Numbered from the stretch's first letter, positions 8,355-17,738 are shown. The stretch: DNA of 64,000 nucleotides from Cyclobacteriaceae bacterium (GCA_023151255.1 JAKLJG010000007.1:88293-152292), one strand, 5' to 3'. Notes: a model not told the origin generated them from the sequence alone. Translations and numbers: made by a program.

Positions 8355-9104
8355 GTGAACGACTCCATCGTTATCATACCCACGTATAACGAAAAAGAAA
8401 ATATTGAAGCCATTATCGCTGCAGTATTTTCTTTGCCAGTTCCTTTTCACATTTTAGTTGTTGATGATAATTCGCCAGATAACACGGGCGATATAGTTGA
8501 ATCGCTTCAACTGCAATACAACACCACCGGCACACGCTTGCACCTGCTCAGGCGCAAAGAAAAACAAGGGCTGGGCACGGCCTACATTGCCGGTTTTCAC
8601 TATTCCCTCAACAGAGGGTACGAATACATTATGGAAATGGACGCGGACTTCTCGCACAACCCGGCTGATTTGCCGCGCCTGCTCGATGCCTGCAAAGTTA
8701 AAGGGTTTGATATGGCCATTGGTTCACGCTATGCCACCGGTGTTAACGTAGTGAACTGGCCCATTGGCCGGGTGCTGCTCTCCTACTTCGCCAGTTCATA
8801 CGTTCGGCTGATTACCGGAATGCCCATTCGCGATACCACGGCCGGCTTTATTTGCTACAGACGAAAAGTGCTGCAAACAATACCCCTTGATAAAGTAAAA
8901 TTTGTAGGTTACGCGTTCCAGATTGAATTGAAATTCAAAGCCTGGAAATACGGATTTAAAATTACTGAGGTGCCCATTATTTTCACCGAACGCGAGCGTG
9001 GACAGTCCAAACTTTCGGCAGGTATTTTTAAGGAGGCGTTTTGGGGGGTAATCCAACTTGAAGTGCAAAGCTGGTTCAGTAAATACAAACCGGCCAATTC
9101 ATGA
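8355..9104 (+). CDS. family 2 glycosyltransferase, polyprenol-phosphate mannose synthase-like
   Basis: This 249-residue protein is a single GT-A domain that resembles dolichol-phosphate mannosyltransferase. It would transfer a sugar from GDP-mannose or a similar donor to a lipid phosphate on the cytoplasmic face. Visible motifs are IIPTYNEKENI at the N-terminus, VVDDNSPD (DDNSPD at 37-42) and EMDADFSHNP with the metal-binding Asp96-Ala-Asp98. There is no C-terminal transmembrane domain, as in the short soluble form of the family. The start is GTG at 8355; the first internal ATG would remove the N-terminal beta strand. Its stop overlaps the ATG of the next gene by four bases, so the two are translationally coupled. 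Confidence 0.9.
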   Translation: MNDSIVIIPTYNEKENIEAIIAAVFSLPVPFHILVVDDNSPDNTGDIVESLQLQYNTTGTRLHLLRRKEKQGLGTAYIAGFHYSLNRGYEYIMEMDADFSHNPADLPRLLDACKVKGFDMAIGSRYATGVNVVNWPIGRVLLSYFASSYVRLITGMPIRDTTAGFICYRRKVLQTIPLDKVKFVGYAFQIELKFKAWKYGFKITEVPIIFTERERGQSKLSAGIFKEAFWGVIQLEVQSWFSKYKPANS

Positions 9105-10561
9105 GATTCATCAAGCGGTTAGCCGTTGCATTGCTGTTGTTCATTGTCATTTACCTTCTGCTATTAATTCCGGAAAGTGAAACATCGGGCTTTAAGCCGG
9201 CCACTGCCACTCCTTTTACCTGGAACATGGATGCGCGCTGGCAGGAACTGCAAACACAATTTGAAGAAGCACGGCTTTTATCTGCTGAAAAAAAGGATTC
9301 ACTTGTTACAAAACAACGGCAACAGCTTGAACAAGTAATATCATCATTTGAAATCACGGGGGTTGTTTCCGTCATCGAAAATCATTTCCGGCTGTTGCAC
9401 GCCTTCTTCAATGCCGCCCCCATAGTAGCAGCAAGCGGTGAAACCGATTGGTTTATTGACTCATACAATCAAGCCCGAAGATTGATTAAGGTCCAAAGCA
9501 AAAACATGGATGTAAACCAGCCGGAAAACCGGGCTAACGTGTATATGCTGCTTTATGGTCTTCGCGCTGCCGTTGAGGAAGTACTTCTACAGCAGGATAC
9601 CGTTCACTTTAATCCGGTTCAGCACGTTACAGATGAGCCTTCCGCAACACCCTTAGCAGTAATTCAAGGAATAAAAGTACATAGTGGCGATTTACTGGTA
9701 TCCCGTGGTGGAGCCGAAGTCTCTGCTTTCATCTCACGCGGCAATGACTATCCGGGAAACTTCTCGCATGTTGCTTTGCTGCATATAGATGAATCCGGCA
9801 AGGCCAGTTTAATTGAAGCCCACATTGAGAAAGGGGTTGCCCTGGCCACAGTTGATGATTACCTGAAAGACAAAAAACTGCGCTTTATGGTATTGCGCCC
9901 CCGGGCTGATTTACCACAACTCATTGAAAACCCCATGCTCCCCCACCGGGCTGCACAAACCGCGCTGGCCGAAAGCAACCGCAGGCACATCCCTTACGAT
10001 TTCAAAATGAATTTTTACGATTCATCGGCCATGTTTTGTTCAGAAGTCGGTTCGTACGCTTACCGTAAAAATGGCATCCCTTTATGGCAAGCAGTGTCTA
10101 CTATTTCCTCCGCAGGTATGATAAACTGGCTGAGTGGTTTTGGTGTAGAGAACTTTGTAACCCAGATGCCCTCTGATCTTGAATATGACCCGCAACTTTC
10201 AATTGTAGCCGAGTGGTACGATCCGGAAGCGCTATTTAAAGACCATCTGGACAATGCAGTGATGGATGCATTATATGAACAAGCTGACAAAGGCATGAAA
10301 ATTTCTTACAATCAATGGCTGCTTCCGGTAGCGCGGGTAATTAAAGTTTACTCGTTGATTCAAAACACACTTGGTTATCCGGGTATTATTCCCGAAGGGA
10401 TGACAGCAACCCAGGCGTTGAAGAACAATACGTTTGTTGAACTTTACCAGAGAACACGCCAAGCCACCCAGGAAAAAGTTTATCGCTTTATCGCTGAAAA
10501 AAAATACCGCCCACCCTATTGGGAACTGGTTACCATGGCTCGTGCATCGGTGCCCGACTAA
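9101..10561 (+). CDS. YiiX/YaeF-type permuted papain-like hydrolase, membrane-anchored
   Basis: A single N-terminal hydrophobic segment (about residues 5-23) is followed by an extracytoplasmic region of 460 residues. The middle resembles YiiX/YebB (NlpC/P60 superfamily, permuted), with SGDLLVSRGG near 205, the candidate catalytic His223 in FSHVALLH, an IEA..EKGV segment near 238-246, and the candidate nucleophile Cys313 in MFCSEVGSYAY. The order His before Cys is the permuted arrangement expected of this group. Known relatives are thought to hydrolyse lipid or peptide amide bonds. The N-terminal 180 residues and the C-terminal 130 residues are unassigned. The gene overlaps the glycosyltransferase by four bases and converges on the permease gene with a four-base overlap of stop codons. 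Confidence 0.75.
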   Translation: MRFIKRLAVALLLFIVIYLLLLIPESETSGFKPATATPFTWNMDARWQELQTQFEEARLLSAEKKDSLVTKQRQQLEQVISSFEITGVVSVIENHFRLLHAFFNAAPIVAASGETDWFIDSYNQARRLIKVQSKNMDVNQPENRANVYMLLYGLRAAVEEVLLQQDTVHFNPVQHVTDEPSATPLAVIQGIKVHSGDLLVSRGGAEVSAFISRGNDYPGNFSHVALLHIDESGKASLIEAHIEKGVALATVDDYLKDKKLRFMVLRPRADLPQLIENPMLPHRAAQTALAESNRRHIPYDFKMNFYDSSAMFCSEVGSYAYRKNGIPLWQAVSTISSAGMINWLSGFGVENFVTQMPSDLEYDPQLSIVAEWYDPEALFKDHLDNAVMDALYEQADKGMKISYNQWLLPVARVIKVYSLIQNTLGYPGIIPEGMTATQALKNNTFVELYQRTRQATQEKVYRFIAEKKYRPPYWELVTMARASVPD

Positions 10562-11778
10562 TCGAACCGGATAGCCTTTATCGGGCTGATGCGAGTAACG
10601 ATTGTGGTTGGCAGCAACAATACAACCGCAACAACTATGAAGGTGAGCACGTTGAGCGATAGCACCAGGGGCCAGTCCCAACTGATCGGCACAAAACTCA
10701 TGTAGTAATCCTTTGGATCAAGTGGTATGAGCTTAAACCAGTCTTGCAAAAAACAAAAACCAAGACCAATTATATTACCCATGGCCAGTCCTTTTACTAT
10801 TAATTGAATACCGCTATGCACAAAAACCCATCGGACTACTTTATCAGTAGCGCCCAGGGCCTTCAGCATGCCAATCATCTGGGTACGTTCCATCACCAGG
10901 ATGAGAATAATCGAAATCATATTAACACACACAACCGAAAGGATGATAGCCAATAAAATATTAACCTGGCGGCTGAGCAGGTGCAACCACTCAAAAACCT
11001 GAATGTACTTGTCTTTAACAGCATACACATTCAGGTCAAAATCAATTTGCTCGCCAAGTGCATACCCGACTTCATCAATCCGGCTCACATCGTTTACAAA
11101 CACTTCAATGCCTCCGGCAACGCTGTCGGCCCAGTCGTTCAACCGGGCTATCAGCCGGATATCGCCCAGGATGATTTTGCCATCAAAGTACTCAGAAAGG
11201 TTTGTTTCATAAATTCCGGTAACACGCAACCTCCTGAAACGGGGTGGGTTCTGAAAAAAATGAACGATAACCTGATCACCAACATCCAGGTTGAGTTTAT
11301 TGGCAATGGTTTTACTGAGTACAACTTCATTGGCATAGCCCGAATCAGGAAGGTGAATGAATCTTCCCTCTATCATATTGGTGTGAAATGAAAGCGTATC
11401 AAAACTTTTGCCTACGCCCTTCAGCACAACACCCAGTACCTCCTCATCGGTTTTGATAAGCCCGGCTTTATGAGCATACTCCTGCATATGCCGCACCAGG
11501 CCTGACCGGTTGAAATTTTTGTACAACTCATCAGTAATGTCCATCGGTGTTTCCTCCACCGAGTTATTCATGGCAAACCTGTTAATCAGTAGATGACCGC
11601 TAAAACTGTAAATCTTGTTCTTAACCGTATCCTGAAAGCCCCGCATGATAAGAAACGAGATGATGGCAGCGGCCAAGCCGATGCCGATACTGGCCACGGC
11701 TATCTTATGGATAGTGGAAGAAAAACCCTCTCCAGCCTGGCGGCTGATGCGCTTCGATATAAAATAGGAAAGGTTCAT
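10558..11778 (-). CDS. LolC/LolE-type ABC transporter permease (FtsX/MacB family)
   Basis: The 406-residue protein has the four-helix MacB/FtsX permease plan. One helix lies near residues 26-46, then comes a periplasmic domain of about 220 residues, then three helices in the last 150 residues, ending with SPIKAIRFD. The conserved MIGMLKALGA segment after the second helix couples to the ATPase. The N-terminal opening (SYFISKRIS) is typical of the LolC/E branch, which releases lipoproteins from the inner membrane. Neither a LolD ATPase nor a second permease is adjacent, as is common in this phylum. The start is ATG at 11778, only 28 bases from the divergent muramidase start. Confidence 0.85.
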   Translation of the reverse strand: MNLSYFISKRISRQAGEGFSSTIHKIAVASIGIGLAAAIISFLIMRGFQDTVKNKIYSFSGHLLINRFAMNNSVEETPMDITDELYKNFNRSGLVRHMQEYAHKAGLIKTDEEVLGVVLKGVGKSFDTLSFHTNMIEGRFIHLPDSGYANEVVLSKTIANKLNLDVGDQVIVHFFQNPPRFRRLRVTGIYETNLSEYFDGKIILGDIRLIARLNDWADSVAGGIEVFVNDVSRIDEVGYALGEQIDFDLNVYAVKDKYIQVFEWLHLLSRQVNILLAIILSVVCVNMISIILILVMERTQMIGMLKALGATDKVVRWVFVHSGIQLIVKGLAMGNIIGLGFCFLQDWFKLIPLDPKDYYMSFVPISWDWPLVLSLNVLTFIVVAVVLLLPTTIVTRISPIKAIRFD

Positions 11779-11806
11779 TTATATTTAGGAGCAAGATAAT
11801 GAAGAT

Positions 11807-12985
11807 ATGATTCGCGCTCTACTTATTGTACTGGCATTAAGTTGTTCCGATAATCCCAAGCAGGTTCATCCGGATAAACAACGTGAAGCAACGCCTGAAA
11901 ACGAAATAATTGTGGGCGCCCAACAACTGGATGTTCTGCTTCCAAAACTCGCTTCGCAACGGGTAGCGCTGCTGGTAAACCATACCGCGCTGGTTGGAAA
12001 GACCCACATAGCCGACACCTTGCTGAAACGCCATGTGAATCTGGTAAAAATATTCGTTCCCGAACACGGCTTTCGCGGTACAGCCGATGCGGGTGAGGAG
12101 ATAAAAGACGGAACCGATACCAAAACAGGCTTACCACTGGTTTCACTGTATGGAGCAAATAAAAAAGCCACTCCCCAGCAACTTGCTGATGTAGATATAG
12201 TGGTGTTCGATATCCAGGATGTGGGCACCCGCTTCTTCACCTATGTAAGTTCCATGCATTACATGATGGAGGCCTGTGCGGAGAACAACAAAAAACTTAT
12301 TGTGCTCGATCGGCCAAACCCCAACGGGTATGTTGACGGGCCGGTACTGCAACCCGAATTGAAATCGTTTGTCGGCATGCACCCCGTGCCCATCGCCCAC
12401 GGGCTTACGGTTGGTGAACTGGCCCGGATGATTAATGGCGAAGGGTGGCTGGGCGAAAACAAAACATGTAACCTCGAAGTGATTCCGGTTAAAAACTGGA
12501 AACACGATGACTTCTATTCCGTACCGGTTCGGCCATCGCCCAATTTACCGGATGATCAATCCATTAAACTGTATCCCTCCACCTGTTTATTCGAGGGTAC
12601 CGTGCTCAGCGTGGGGCGTGGAACAAAAACACCTTTCCAGGTTATTGGCCACCCCGATTTAAAAGAGATGCCCTTTCAATTCACCCCGGTAGGTATTGCG
12701 GGTATGTCAAAAAATCCACCGCATGAAAACAAAGTGTGTTACGGAATTGATCTGAGGAACGTTCCGGTTAAGCGCCAGATTGATCTCAGCTACCTGATCA
12801 GCCTGTACGGGGAATTTCCGGATAAAGAAAAATTTTTTATCAGCTACTTCGATAAGCTGGCGGGCACAACCCGGTTGCGGGAACAAATTAAACAAGGGCT
12901 TGACGAAGCAACAATCCGGCAAAGCTGGCAGGAGGGATTGAACAGATATAAGGAAATCAGAAAGAAATATCTTTTGTATCCTTGA
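11807..12985 (+). CDS. namZ: NamZ-type exo-beta-N-acetylmuramidase (DUF1343), lipoprotein
   Basis: The sequence matches the DUF1343 family, characterised as NamZ, which removes terminal N-acetylmuramic acid from peptidoglycan fragments during cell-wall recovery. Recognisable segments are VALLVNHTA, the FVPEHGFRG motif, DIVVFDIQDVGTRFFTY, LDRPNPNGY, GLTVGEL and RPSPNLP. The length of 392 residues is normal. A very short signal ending at Cys13 (LALSC) suggests a lipoprotein, although the -3 residue is not ideal. A one-mismatch -7 element (TATATTTA, 11780-11787) lies 19 bases before the ATG. The intergenic region shared with the divergent LolC/E-type gene is just 28 bases, so the promoters must overlap. 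Confidence 0.88.
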   Translation: MIRALLIVLALSCSDNPKQVHPDKQREATPENEIIVGAQQLDVLLPKLASQRVALLVNHTALVGKTHIADTLLKRHVNLVKIFVPEHGFRGTADAGEEIKDGTDTKTGLPLVSLYGANKKATPQQLADVDIVVFDIQDVGTRFFTYVSSMHYMMEACAENNKKLIVLDRPNPNGYVDGPVLQPELKSFVGMHPVPIAHGLTVGELARMINGEGWLGENKTCNLEVIPVKNWKHDDFYSVPVRPSPNLPDDQSIKLYPSTCLFEGTVLSVGRGTKTPFQVIGHPDLKEMPFQFTPVGIAGMSKNPPHENKVCYGIDLRNVPVKRQIDLSYLISLYGEFPDKEKFFISYFDKLAGTTRLREQIKQGLDEATIRQSWQEGLNRYKEIRKKYLLYP

Positions 12986-12989
12986 AATA

Positions 12990-13040
12990 GCTTCGAGCCG
13001 CCAGCCACGAGTCTTGAGTGTTGTGCTCAAAATTCGAAGC
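12990..13040. repeat. nested inverted repeat, possible dispersed repeat or weak terminator
   Basis: GCTTCGA at 12990-12996 pairs with TCGAAGC at 13034-13040, and inside it TTGAG (13014-13018) pairs with CTCAA (13026-13030). The surrounding 70 bases between namZ and nth repeat variants of cgagc, ccacgag and gctcgcaac, a style seen in dispersed intergenic repeats of this phylum. No T-run follows, so termination is uncertain. Confidence 0.4.
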
Positions 13041-13067
13041 TCGCAACTTGCAGCTTAATAACCATCA

Positions 13068-13703
13068 ATGACTAAAACCGAAAAAGTAAAGGATATTCTC
13101 CGGTTGCTGGATAAGTACGTTCCGGATGTTCCCATACCCTTGCATCACAAAGATGCTTACACGCTATTGATTTCTGTTTTACTTTCAGCCCAGTGCACCG
13201 ATGAACGCGTAAATAAAACAACACCCCATCTCTTTAAACTCGCTGACAATCCGTTTGATATGATGAAGCTATCGGTGGAAGAGATACGGGAAATCATCAA
13301 ACCCTGCGGACTGTCGCCCATGAAATCAAAAGGCATTGCGGGGCTATCGAAAATACTGGTTGAAAAATACAACGGCCGCGTTCCGGACACCTTCGAAGAA
13401 CTGGAAGCATTACCGGGTGTAGGGCATAAAACCGCTTCGGTGGTAATGACACAATGGTTTGGCAAGCCGGCCTTCCCGGTTGATACGCATATTCACCGGC
13501 TGGCGTACCGGTGGGGATTGTCAAATGGAAAAAGTGTAGAGCAAACCGAGAAAGACCTGAAACGACTCATTCCGGTAAAAAAGTGGAACAAGGCACACCT
13601 GCAGATCATCTATTTCGGGCGCAACTACTGCCCGGCACGGGGTCATAACTGGAAAGAGTGCCCGATTTGTTCAAAATACATGCGCAAAGAACTTCGTGAC
13701 TGA
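13068..13703 (+). CDS. nth: endonuclease III (DNA glycosylase/AP lyase)
   Basis: This base-excision-repair enzyme removes oxidised pyrimidines and cleaves the abasic site. The helix-hairpin-helix LEALPGVGHKTASVV contains the catalytic Lys121, and the catalytic Asp139 sits in PVDTHIHRL. The C-terminal iron-sulfur loop is incomplete: Cys188, Cys198 and Cys201 are present with 9- and 2-residue gaps, whereas the classical loop is C-x6-C-x2-C-x5-C. No fourth cysteine follows before the end at residue 211. The cluster may therefore be absent or ligated differently. The gene starts with ATG at 13068 and leads a closely spaced series with fmt (26 bases) and folA. Confidence 0.93.
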   Translation: MTKTEKVKDILRLLDKYVPDVPIPLHHKDAYTLLISVLLSAQCTDERVNKTTPHLFKLADNPFDMMKLSVEEIREIIKPCGLSPMKSKGIAGLSKILVEKYNGRVPDTFEELEALPGVGHKTASVVMTQWFGKPAFPVDTHIHRLAYRWGLSNGKSVEQTEKDLKRLIPVKKWNKAHLQIIYFGRNYCPARGHNWKECPICSKYMRKELRD

Positions 13704-13729
13704 TTGGGTTCATTATTTTTACGCCTATC

Positions 13730-14647
13730 ATGAATGACCTGCGCATCATTTTTATGGGCACACCCGAGTTTGCCGTGCCCAGCCTTGAAATTCTGGCAGA
13801 ACACAAATACAACGTAGTGGCGGTGGTTACCGCACCCGATAAACCCCAGGGGCGCGGACAAAAAATTACAGCCTCACCGGTAAAGGAATGCGCTTTGCGG
13901 CACAACATCCCCGTGTTGCAGCCCGCTAACCTCAAGTCGCCTGCTTTCATTGACGAACTAAAAAGTTATAATGCCAACCTGCAGGTAGTTGTAGCCTTTC
14001 GGATGCTACCCGAAGTGGTATGGGCCATGCCGCAATATGGTACATTCAACCTGCATGCCTCTCTCCTTCCGCATTACCGCGGAGCGGCACCTATCAACTG
14101 GGCCATCATCAATGGCGAAAAAGAAACCGGGGTTACCACGTTTTTTCTGAAACATGAAATTGATACCGGCAGCATTATTTTCCAGGAGAAGGAACCCATT
14201 TACGACTCCGATGATGCGGGAACATTATACGAGCGCTTAAAAATTAAAGGGGCTGCACTCGTTTTAAAAACTGTGCAGGCAATTCAGCAGGGTAACTGCC
14301 CTTCGCTGCCACAAGATGAATCGGTTACAATTAAACGTGCTCCAAAAATTTTTAAAGAAACCTGCCGGATAAACTGGAACCAGCCTGCCCTGCAAATCCA
14401 GAATTTTGTTCGCGGGCTAAGCCCATACCCGGGGGCCTGGACAGTTCTCAACGATAGAATATATAAGATTTTGAAAACCGAAGTTTTACAACGGCAACTT
14501 GCGGTGGATGCCGGTACGATTGAGACCGACAACAAAACCTATCTTTATATCCAAACTTCCAACGGTTGTATTTCTATTACTGAACTTCAGCCTGAAGGAA
14601 AAAGAAAAATGAATATTGCAGAATTTTTCAGGGGTAATAAATTATAA
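13730..14647 (+). CDS. fmt: methionyl-tRNA formyltransferase
   Basis: The enzyme formylates initiator Met-tRNA with 10-formyltetrahydrofolate. The N-terminal Rossmann-like domain begins [15 protein letters not shown]. The catalytic trio is visible: Asn107 and His109 in [13 protein letters not shown] (SLLPHYRG at 111-118) and Asp145 in HEIDTGSI. The C-terminal OB-type domain follows from about residue 205. At 305 residues it is of normal length. It lies between nth and folA with gaps of 26 and 16 bases, and its folate cofactor is supplied in part by genes elsewhere in the window (folD, pabB). Confidence 0.96.
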   Translation: MNDLRIIFMGTPEFAVPSLEILAEHKYNVVAVVTAPDKPQGRGQKITASPVKECALRHNIPVLQPANLKSPAFIDELKSYNANLQVVVAFRMLPEVVWAMPQYGTFNLHASLLPHYRGAAPINWAIINGEKETGVTTFFLKHEIDTGSIIFQEKEPIYDSDDAGTLYERLKIKGAALVLKTVQAIQQGNCPSLPQDESVTIKRAPKIFKETCRINWNQPALQIQNFVRGLSPYPGAWTVLNDRIYKILKTEVLQRQLAVDAGTIETDNKTYLYIQTSNGCISITELQPEGKRKMNIAEFFRGNKL

Positions 14648-14663
14648 ATACGGGCAACAGAGG

Positions 14664-15167
14664 ATGATTATCTCATTAATAGCCGCGCTAACAAAAAACC
14701 AGGTCATCGGTAAAAACAACGATCTGCCCTGGCACCTGCCCGATGACATGAAGTACTTTATGCAAACCACCAGGAGCCATCACGTTATCATGGGGCGTAA
14801 AAATTATCAATCCATACCTGAAAAGTTCAGGCCGTTGCCAAACCGCACCAATATTGTTGTAACCCGACAACAGGGATTTTCAGCGCCCGGTTGTATCGTA
14901 GTGCATTCTATTGAACAAGGATTGGAGGTGGCCCGCAACAACAACGAAACCGAGGTTTTCATTATCGGGGGTTCAGAAATTTACCGCGCTGGTTTTGCTT
15001 ATGCCGAGAAGTTGTACCTCACCGAGATTGACACAACCCTTGAAGGCGATACGTATTTTCCTTCATTCAACAAGCAACAATGGAGAGAACTATCCCGCAG
15101 GCATCATCCGGCCGATGACCGTCACGCCCACGCTTTTGATTTTGTGGTGTACGGGCGAATCAACTAA
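14664..15167 (+). CDS. folA: dihydrofolate reductase
   Basis: The protein reduces dihydrofolate to tetrahydrofolate with NADPH. I start it at the ATG at 14664 ([16 protein letters not shown]), giving 167 residues. The longer frame from 14616 would overlap fmt and add 16 non-conserved residues ahead of the first beta strand. LPWHLPDDM carries the catalytic acid (Asp28 by alignment with E. coli Asp27), and GRKNYQSIP and [11 protein letters not shown] are the NADPH-binding segments. The gene lies 16 bases after fmt and 44 bases before the SDR gene, probably in the same transcript. Confidence 0.95.
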   Translation: MIISLIAALTKNQVIGKNNDLPWHLPDDMKYFMQTTRSHHVIMGRKNYQSIPEKFRPLPNRTNIVVTRQQGFSAPGCIVVHSIEQGLEVARNNNETEVFIIGGSEIYRAGFAYAEKLYLTEIDTTLEGDTYFPSFNKQQWRELSRRHHPADDRHAHAFDFVVYGRIN

Positions 15168-15211
15168 CCATTATGCAGTACCTTTAAGCAGAAGAAATTA
15201 GCAGTCTAACA

Positions 15212-16027
15212 ATGGCAAGCAGGTATTTTTCGGATAAAGTAGTGTGGCTAACTGGTGCCTCTTCCGGTATTGGTGAAGCGCTGACTTATGAACTTGCACG
15301 AAGGGGTGCCAGGCTGATTTTGTCATCGCGCAGAAAAGAAGCCCTTGAAAAAGTAAAAGGCAACTGTCCTGCAGAAGCGCAACCCAACATCCGTATTCTA
15401 CCGGTTGACCTGGCGCAAGCGGCCACCCTCAACCTGAGTGTTGAAGCAGCCTTACAACTCTTTGGCCGGGTTGACATCCTGATTAACAACGGGGGCATCT
15501 CCCAACGAAGCCTGGCAAAAGAAACCACCATAGAAGTTGACAGGCAACTGATGGAGGTCGATTACTTCGGAACGATCGCCCTAACCAAATATCTTTTGCC
15601 GCATTTCCTTCAGCGCAAGTCCGGTCATGTGGTAACCGTTAGCAGCGTGATGGGTAAAATCGGAACCCCCTACCGATCGGGCTATGCCGCTGCCAAGCAT
15701 GCCCTGCACGGCTTTTTCGATTCGCTCAGGGCTGAATTGTGGAGAGAGAGTAAAAATATCCATGTAACCCTGATCTGCCCCGGCTGGATTCGCACAAACA
15801 TCACACTCAATGCCCTTACAGGCGATGGAAGCGCCTTAAAGAAAATGGACACCACCACCGATCGCGGCATGAAACCTGAAGTATTTGCTAAAAAAATGGT
15901 CAGGGCTATTGAAAAGAAAAAAGAAGAAGTGTACATCGGGGGGGTAAAAGAAAATCTGGCCGTGGTGGTTAAACGGTTTTTTCCAAAGGTGTTTTCAAAA
16001 ATTATCCGAAAAGCAAAAGTGAGATAA
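15212..16027 (+). CDS. short-chain dehydrogenase/reductase
   Basis: A classical SDR of 271 residues with an NAD(P)-binding TGASSGIG at 14-21, an INNGG motif near 91, catalytic Ser144/Ser145 and the Y-x3-K pair Tyr158/Lys162. The layout and the basic C-terminal tail (VVKRFFPKVFSKIIRK) recall the DHRS7B-like branch, whose bacterial members act on lipid-type carbonyls, but the substrate cannot be read from sequence. A one-mismatch -7 element (TACCTTTA, 15179-15186) lies upstream. The stop overlaps the start of the TSUP gene by one base (TAATG), so the two are translationally coupled. Confidence 0.9.
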   Translation: MASRYFSDKVVWLTGASSGIGEALTYELARRGARLILSSRRKEALEKVKGNCPAEAQPNIRILPVDLAQAATLNLSVEAALQLFGRVDILINNGGISQRSLAKETTIEVDRQLMEVDYFGTIALTKYLLPHFLQRKSGHVVTVSSVMGKIGTPYRSGYAAAKHALHGFFDSLRAELWRESKNIHVTLICPGWIRTNITLNALTGDGSALKKMDTTTDRGMKPEVFAKKMVRAIEKKKEEVYIGGVKENLAVVVKRFFPKVFSKIIRKAKVR

Positions 16028-16785
16028 TGGAAATTGATTATCTCACCAACCTGTTCATCATTATCATCGGATTTATTGCCGGTTTCCTGAACACCGTGGC
16101 CGGTGGCGGCTCGCTGATTAGTTTACCCATACTTATATTCCTGGGGTTACCCGGTTCGGTAGCCAACGCCACCAGCCGTGTGGCTATACTGGCCCAAAAC
16201 ATTTTTGCTGTTACAGGCTTCAACAGCAAAGGCATTAAACTGCCCATGCCATACAGCATTTTTCTATGCATTGCCTCACTCATAGGCGGAGTGATCGGTG
16301 CGAAGCTGGCAGTTGATATCCGCGATGCACTCTTTAACCGGATTCTTGCCATCATCATGATTTTGGTAGTGTTGAGCATTGTACTGGAGAAAAAAGTTAA
16401 AACCGATCACCGTTCCGAGCGGCTTTCGCTCAGGCACCAGGTGTTGGGAACCTTTGCCTTTGTGTTGCTGGGTATTTATGGAGGATTTATCCAGGCAGGT
16501 ATCGGCTTTCTGGTTATTGCTGTGCTCACCAACGTCAATCACCTGAGCCTTGTTAAAACCAACTACGTAAAGGTATTTGCAGCCATTGTTTACACCGGTG
16601 TATCGGTATTTGTATTTACGCTGGAAGATAAAATTGTGTGGACTACCGGCTTGGTGCTGGCCATCGGCCAGGGATTTGGCGGCTGGTATGCCAGCCGGTG
16701 GAGTGTAGAAAAAGGCGATGTTTGGATTAAACGCATAATGATTGTTACAGTTTTTGCATTGGCCGTTAAACTGTGGTTCTTCTGA
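16027..16785 (+). CDS. TSUP-family (TauE/SafE) membrane transporter
   Basis: This 252-residue protein has about seven to eight hydrophobic helices and the family signature AGFLNTVAGGGSLISLP in the first helix pair, repeated in weaker form as GIYGGFIQAGIGFLV near residue 150. The TSUP family exports sulfite, sulfonates or other organic anions. The specific substrate is unknown here. The gene is coupled to the SDR before it (one-base overlap) and to the ATP-grasp gene after it (TGATG, one-base overlap). Confidence 0.9.
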   Translation: MEIDYLTNLFIIIIGFIAGFLNTVAGGGSLISLPILIFLGLPGSVANATSRVAILAQNIFAVTGFNSKGIKLPMPYSIFLCIASLIGGVIGAKLAVDIRDALFNRILAIIMILVVLSIVLEKKVKTDHRSERLSLRHQVLGTFAFVLLGIYGGFIQAGIGFLVIAVLTNVNHLSLVKTNYVKVFAAIVYTGVSVFVFTLEDKIVWTTGLVLAIGQGFGGWYASRWSVEKGDVWIKRIMIVTVFALAVKLWFF

Positions 16786-17678
16786 TGACCGACATAACAT
16801 TATTGACCGACTCGCGCTATGTAAACCCGAAAGAAATTAACTGGTACATTCAGAATATTCTGGATGAAGACCAACTTCTTCGAACAGCGTTAGAAAAGCG
16901 TGGCTTGCGTGTAAGCAGAACAAACTGGGATAATGCTGATTATGACTGGGCAAACACCCGGTTTGCCGTGTTTCGAACAACCTGGGATTACTTCGATCGC
17001 TTTAACGAATTTTCAATGTGGCTAAATGGAGCTGCAACTAAAACAACTTTCATTAATCCGATAGAACTGGTACGCTGGAACATGGATAAACATTACCTGC
17101 GCGATTTAAACCATCAAGGTATCGCAATTCCACCCACCGTTTTTATTGAACCAGGCGATGCGCAGTCGTTATATAAAATTGTCACAGAATCCGGCTGGGA
17201 AGACTGCATTTTAAAACCAGCGATTTCAGGGGCGGCACGCCACACTTACCGGCTTAACCAGAAAACCATTCATGAACATGAAGCCATCTTTCGAAAGTTG
17301 ATTACCCGTGAATCCATGCTGCTGCAAGAGTTTCAGCAACCGGTTATCGAGAAAGGCGAAGTAGCTTATATGCTTTTTAACGGCCGGTATAGCCATGCCG
17401 TATTGAAAAAAGCCAAACCCGGTGATTTCAGGGTGCAGGATGATTTTGGCGGAACGGTTCATGATTATAAACCTGCGCAACACGAAATTGAATTTGCCGA
17501 ACAAGTTGTAGCCTGCTGTACCCCGCGGCCGGTGTATGCCCGCGTGGATGTTATTTGGAATAACCACCATGACCTTTGTGTTTCAGAACTCGAGCTCATT
17601 GAACCTGAACTGTGGCTCAGAAAAAATAAACAGGCTGCTGAACACTTTGCAGAAGCCTTACTACAGGCAATAGGCTGA
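16785..17678 (+). CDS. ATP-grasp domain protein (glutathione-synthetase/RimK-like)
   Basis: The 297-residue protein resembles ATP-grasp ligases, which join a carboxylate to an amine or thiol through an acyl phosphate. Supporting segments are the WNMDKHYLRDL helix before the ATP-grasp core, DCILKPAISGAARHTY (an ATP-contacting lysine strand and glycine-rich loop), LLQEFQQPVIEKGEVAYMLFNG, and YARVDVIW followed by SELELIEPELW, which provide the metal-binding acidic residues. I start at the ATG at 16785 because it overlaps the preceding stop by one base and the four extra residues upstream encode part of that gene. The ligated substrate is unknown, and nothing adjacent identifies a pathway. Confidence 0.8.
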   Translation: MTDITLLTDSRYVNPKEINWYIQNILDEDQLLRTALEKRGLRVSRTNWDNADYDWANTRFAVFRTTWDYFDRFNEFSMWLNGAATKTTFINPIELVRWNMDKHYLRDLNHQGIAIPPTVFIEPGDAQSLYKIVTESGWEDCILKPAISGAARHTYRLNQKTIHEHEAIFRKLITRESMLLQEFQQPVIEKGEVAYMLFNGRYSHAVLKKAKPGDFRVQDDFGGTVHDYKPAQHEIEFAEQVVACCTPRPVYARVDVIWNNHHDLCVSELELIEPELWLRKNKQAAEHFAEALLQAIG

Positions 17679-17738
17679 TTTGATTATTGCCATACTAAAA
17701 CCGGTGCCTTTTCGTATCTTGAAATCAAACAATAGGGC

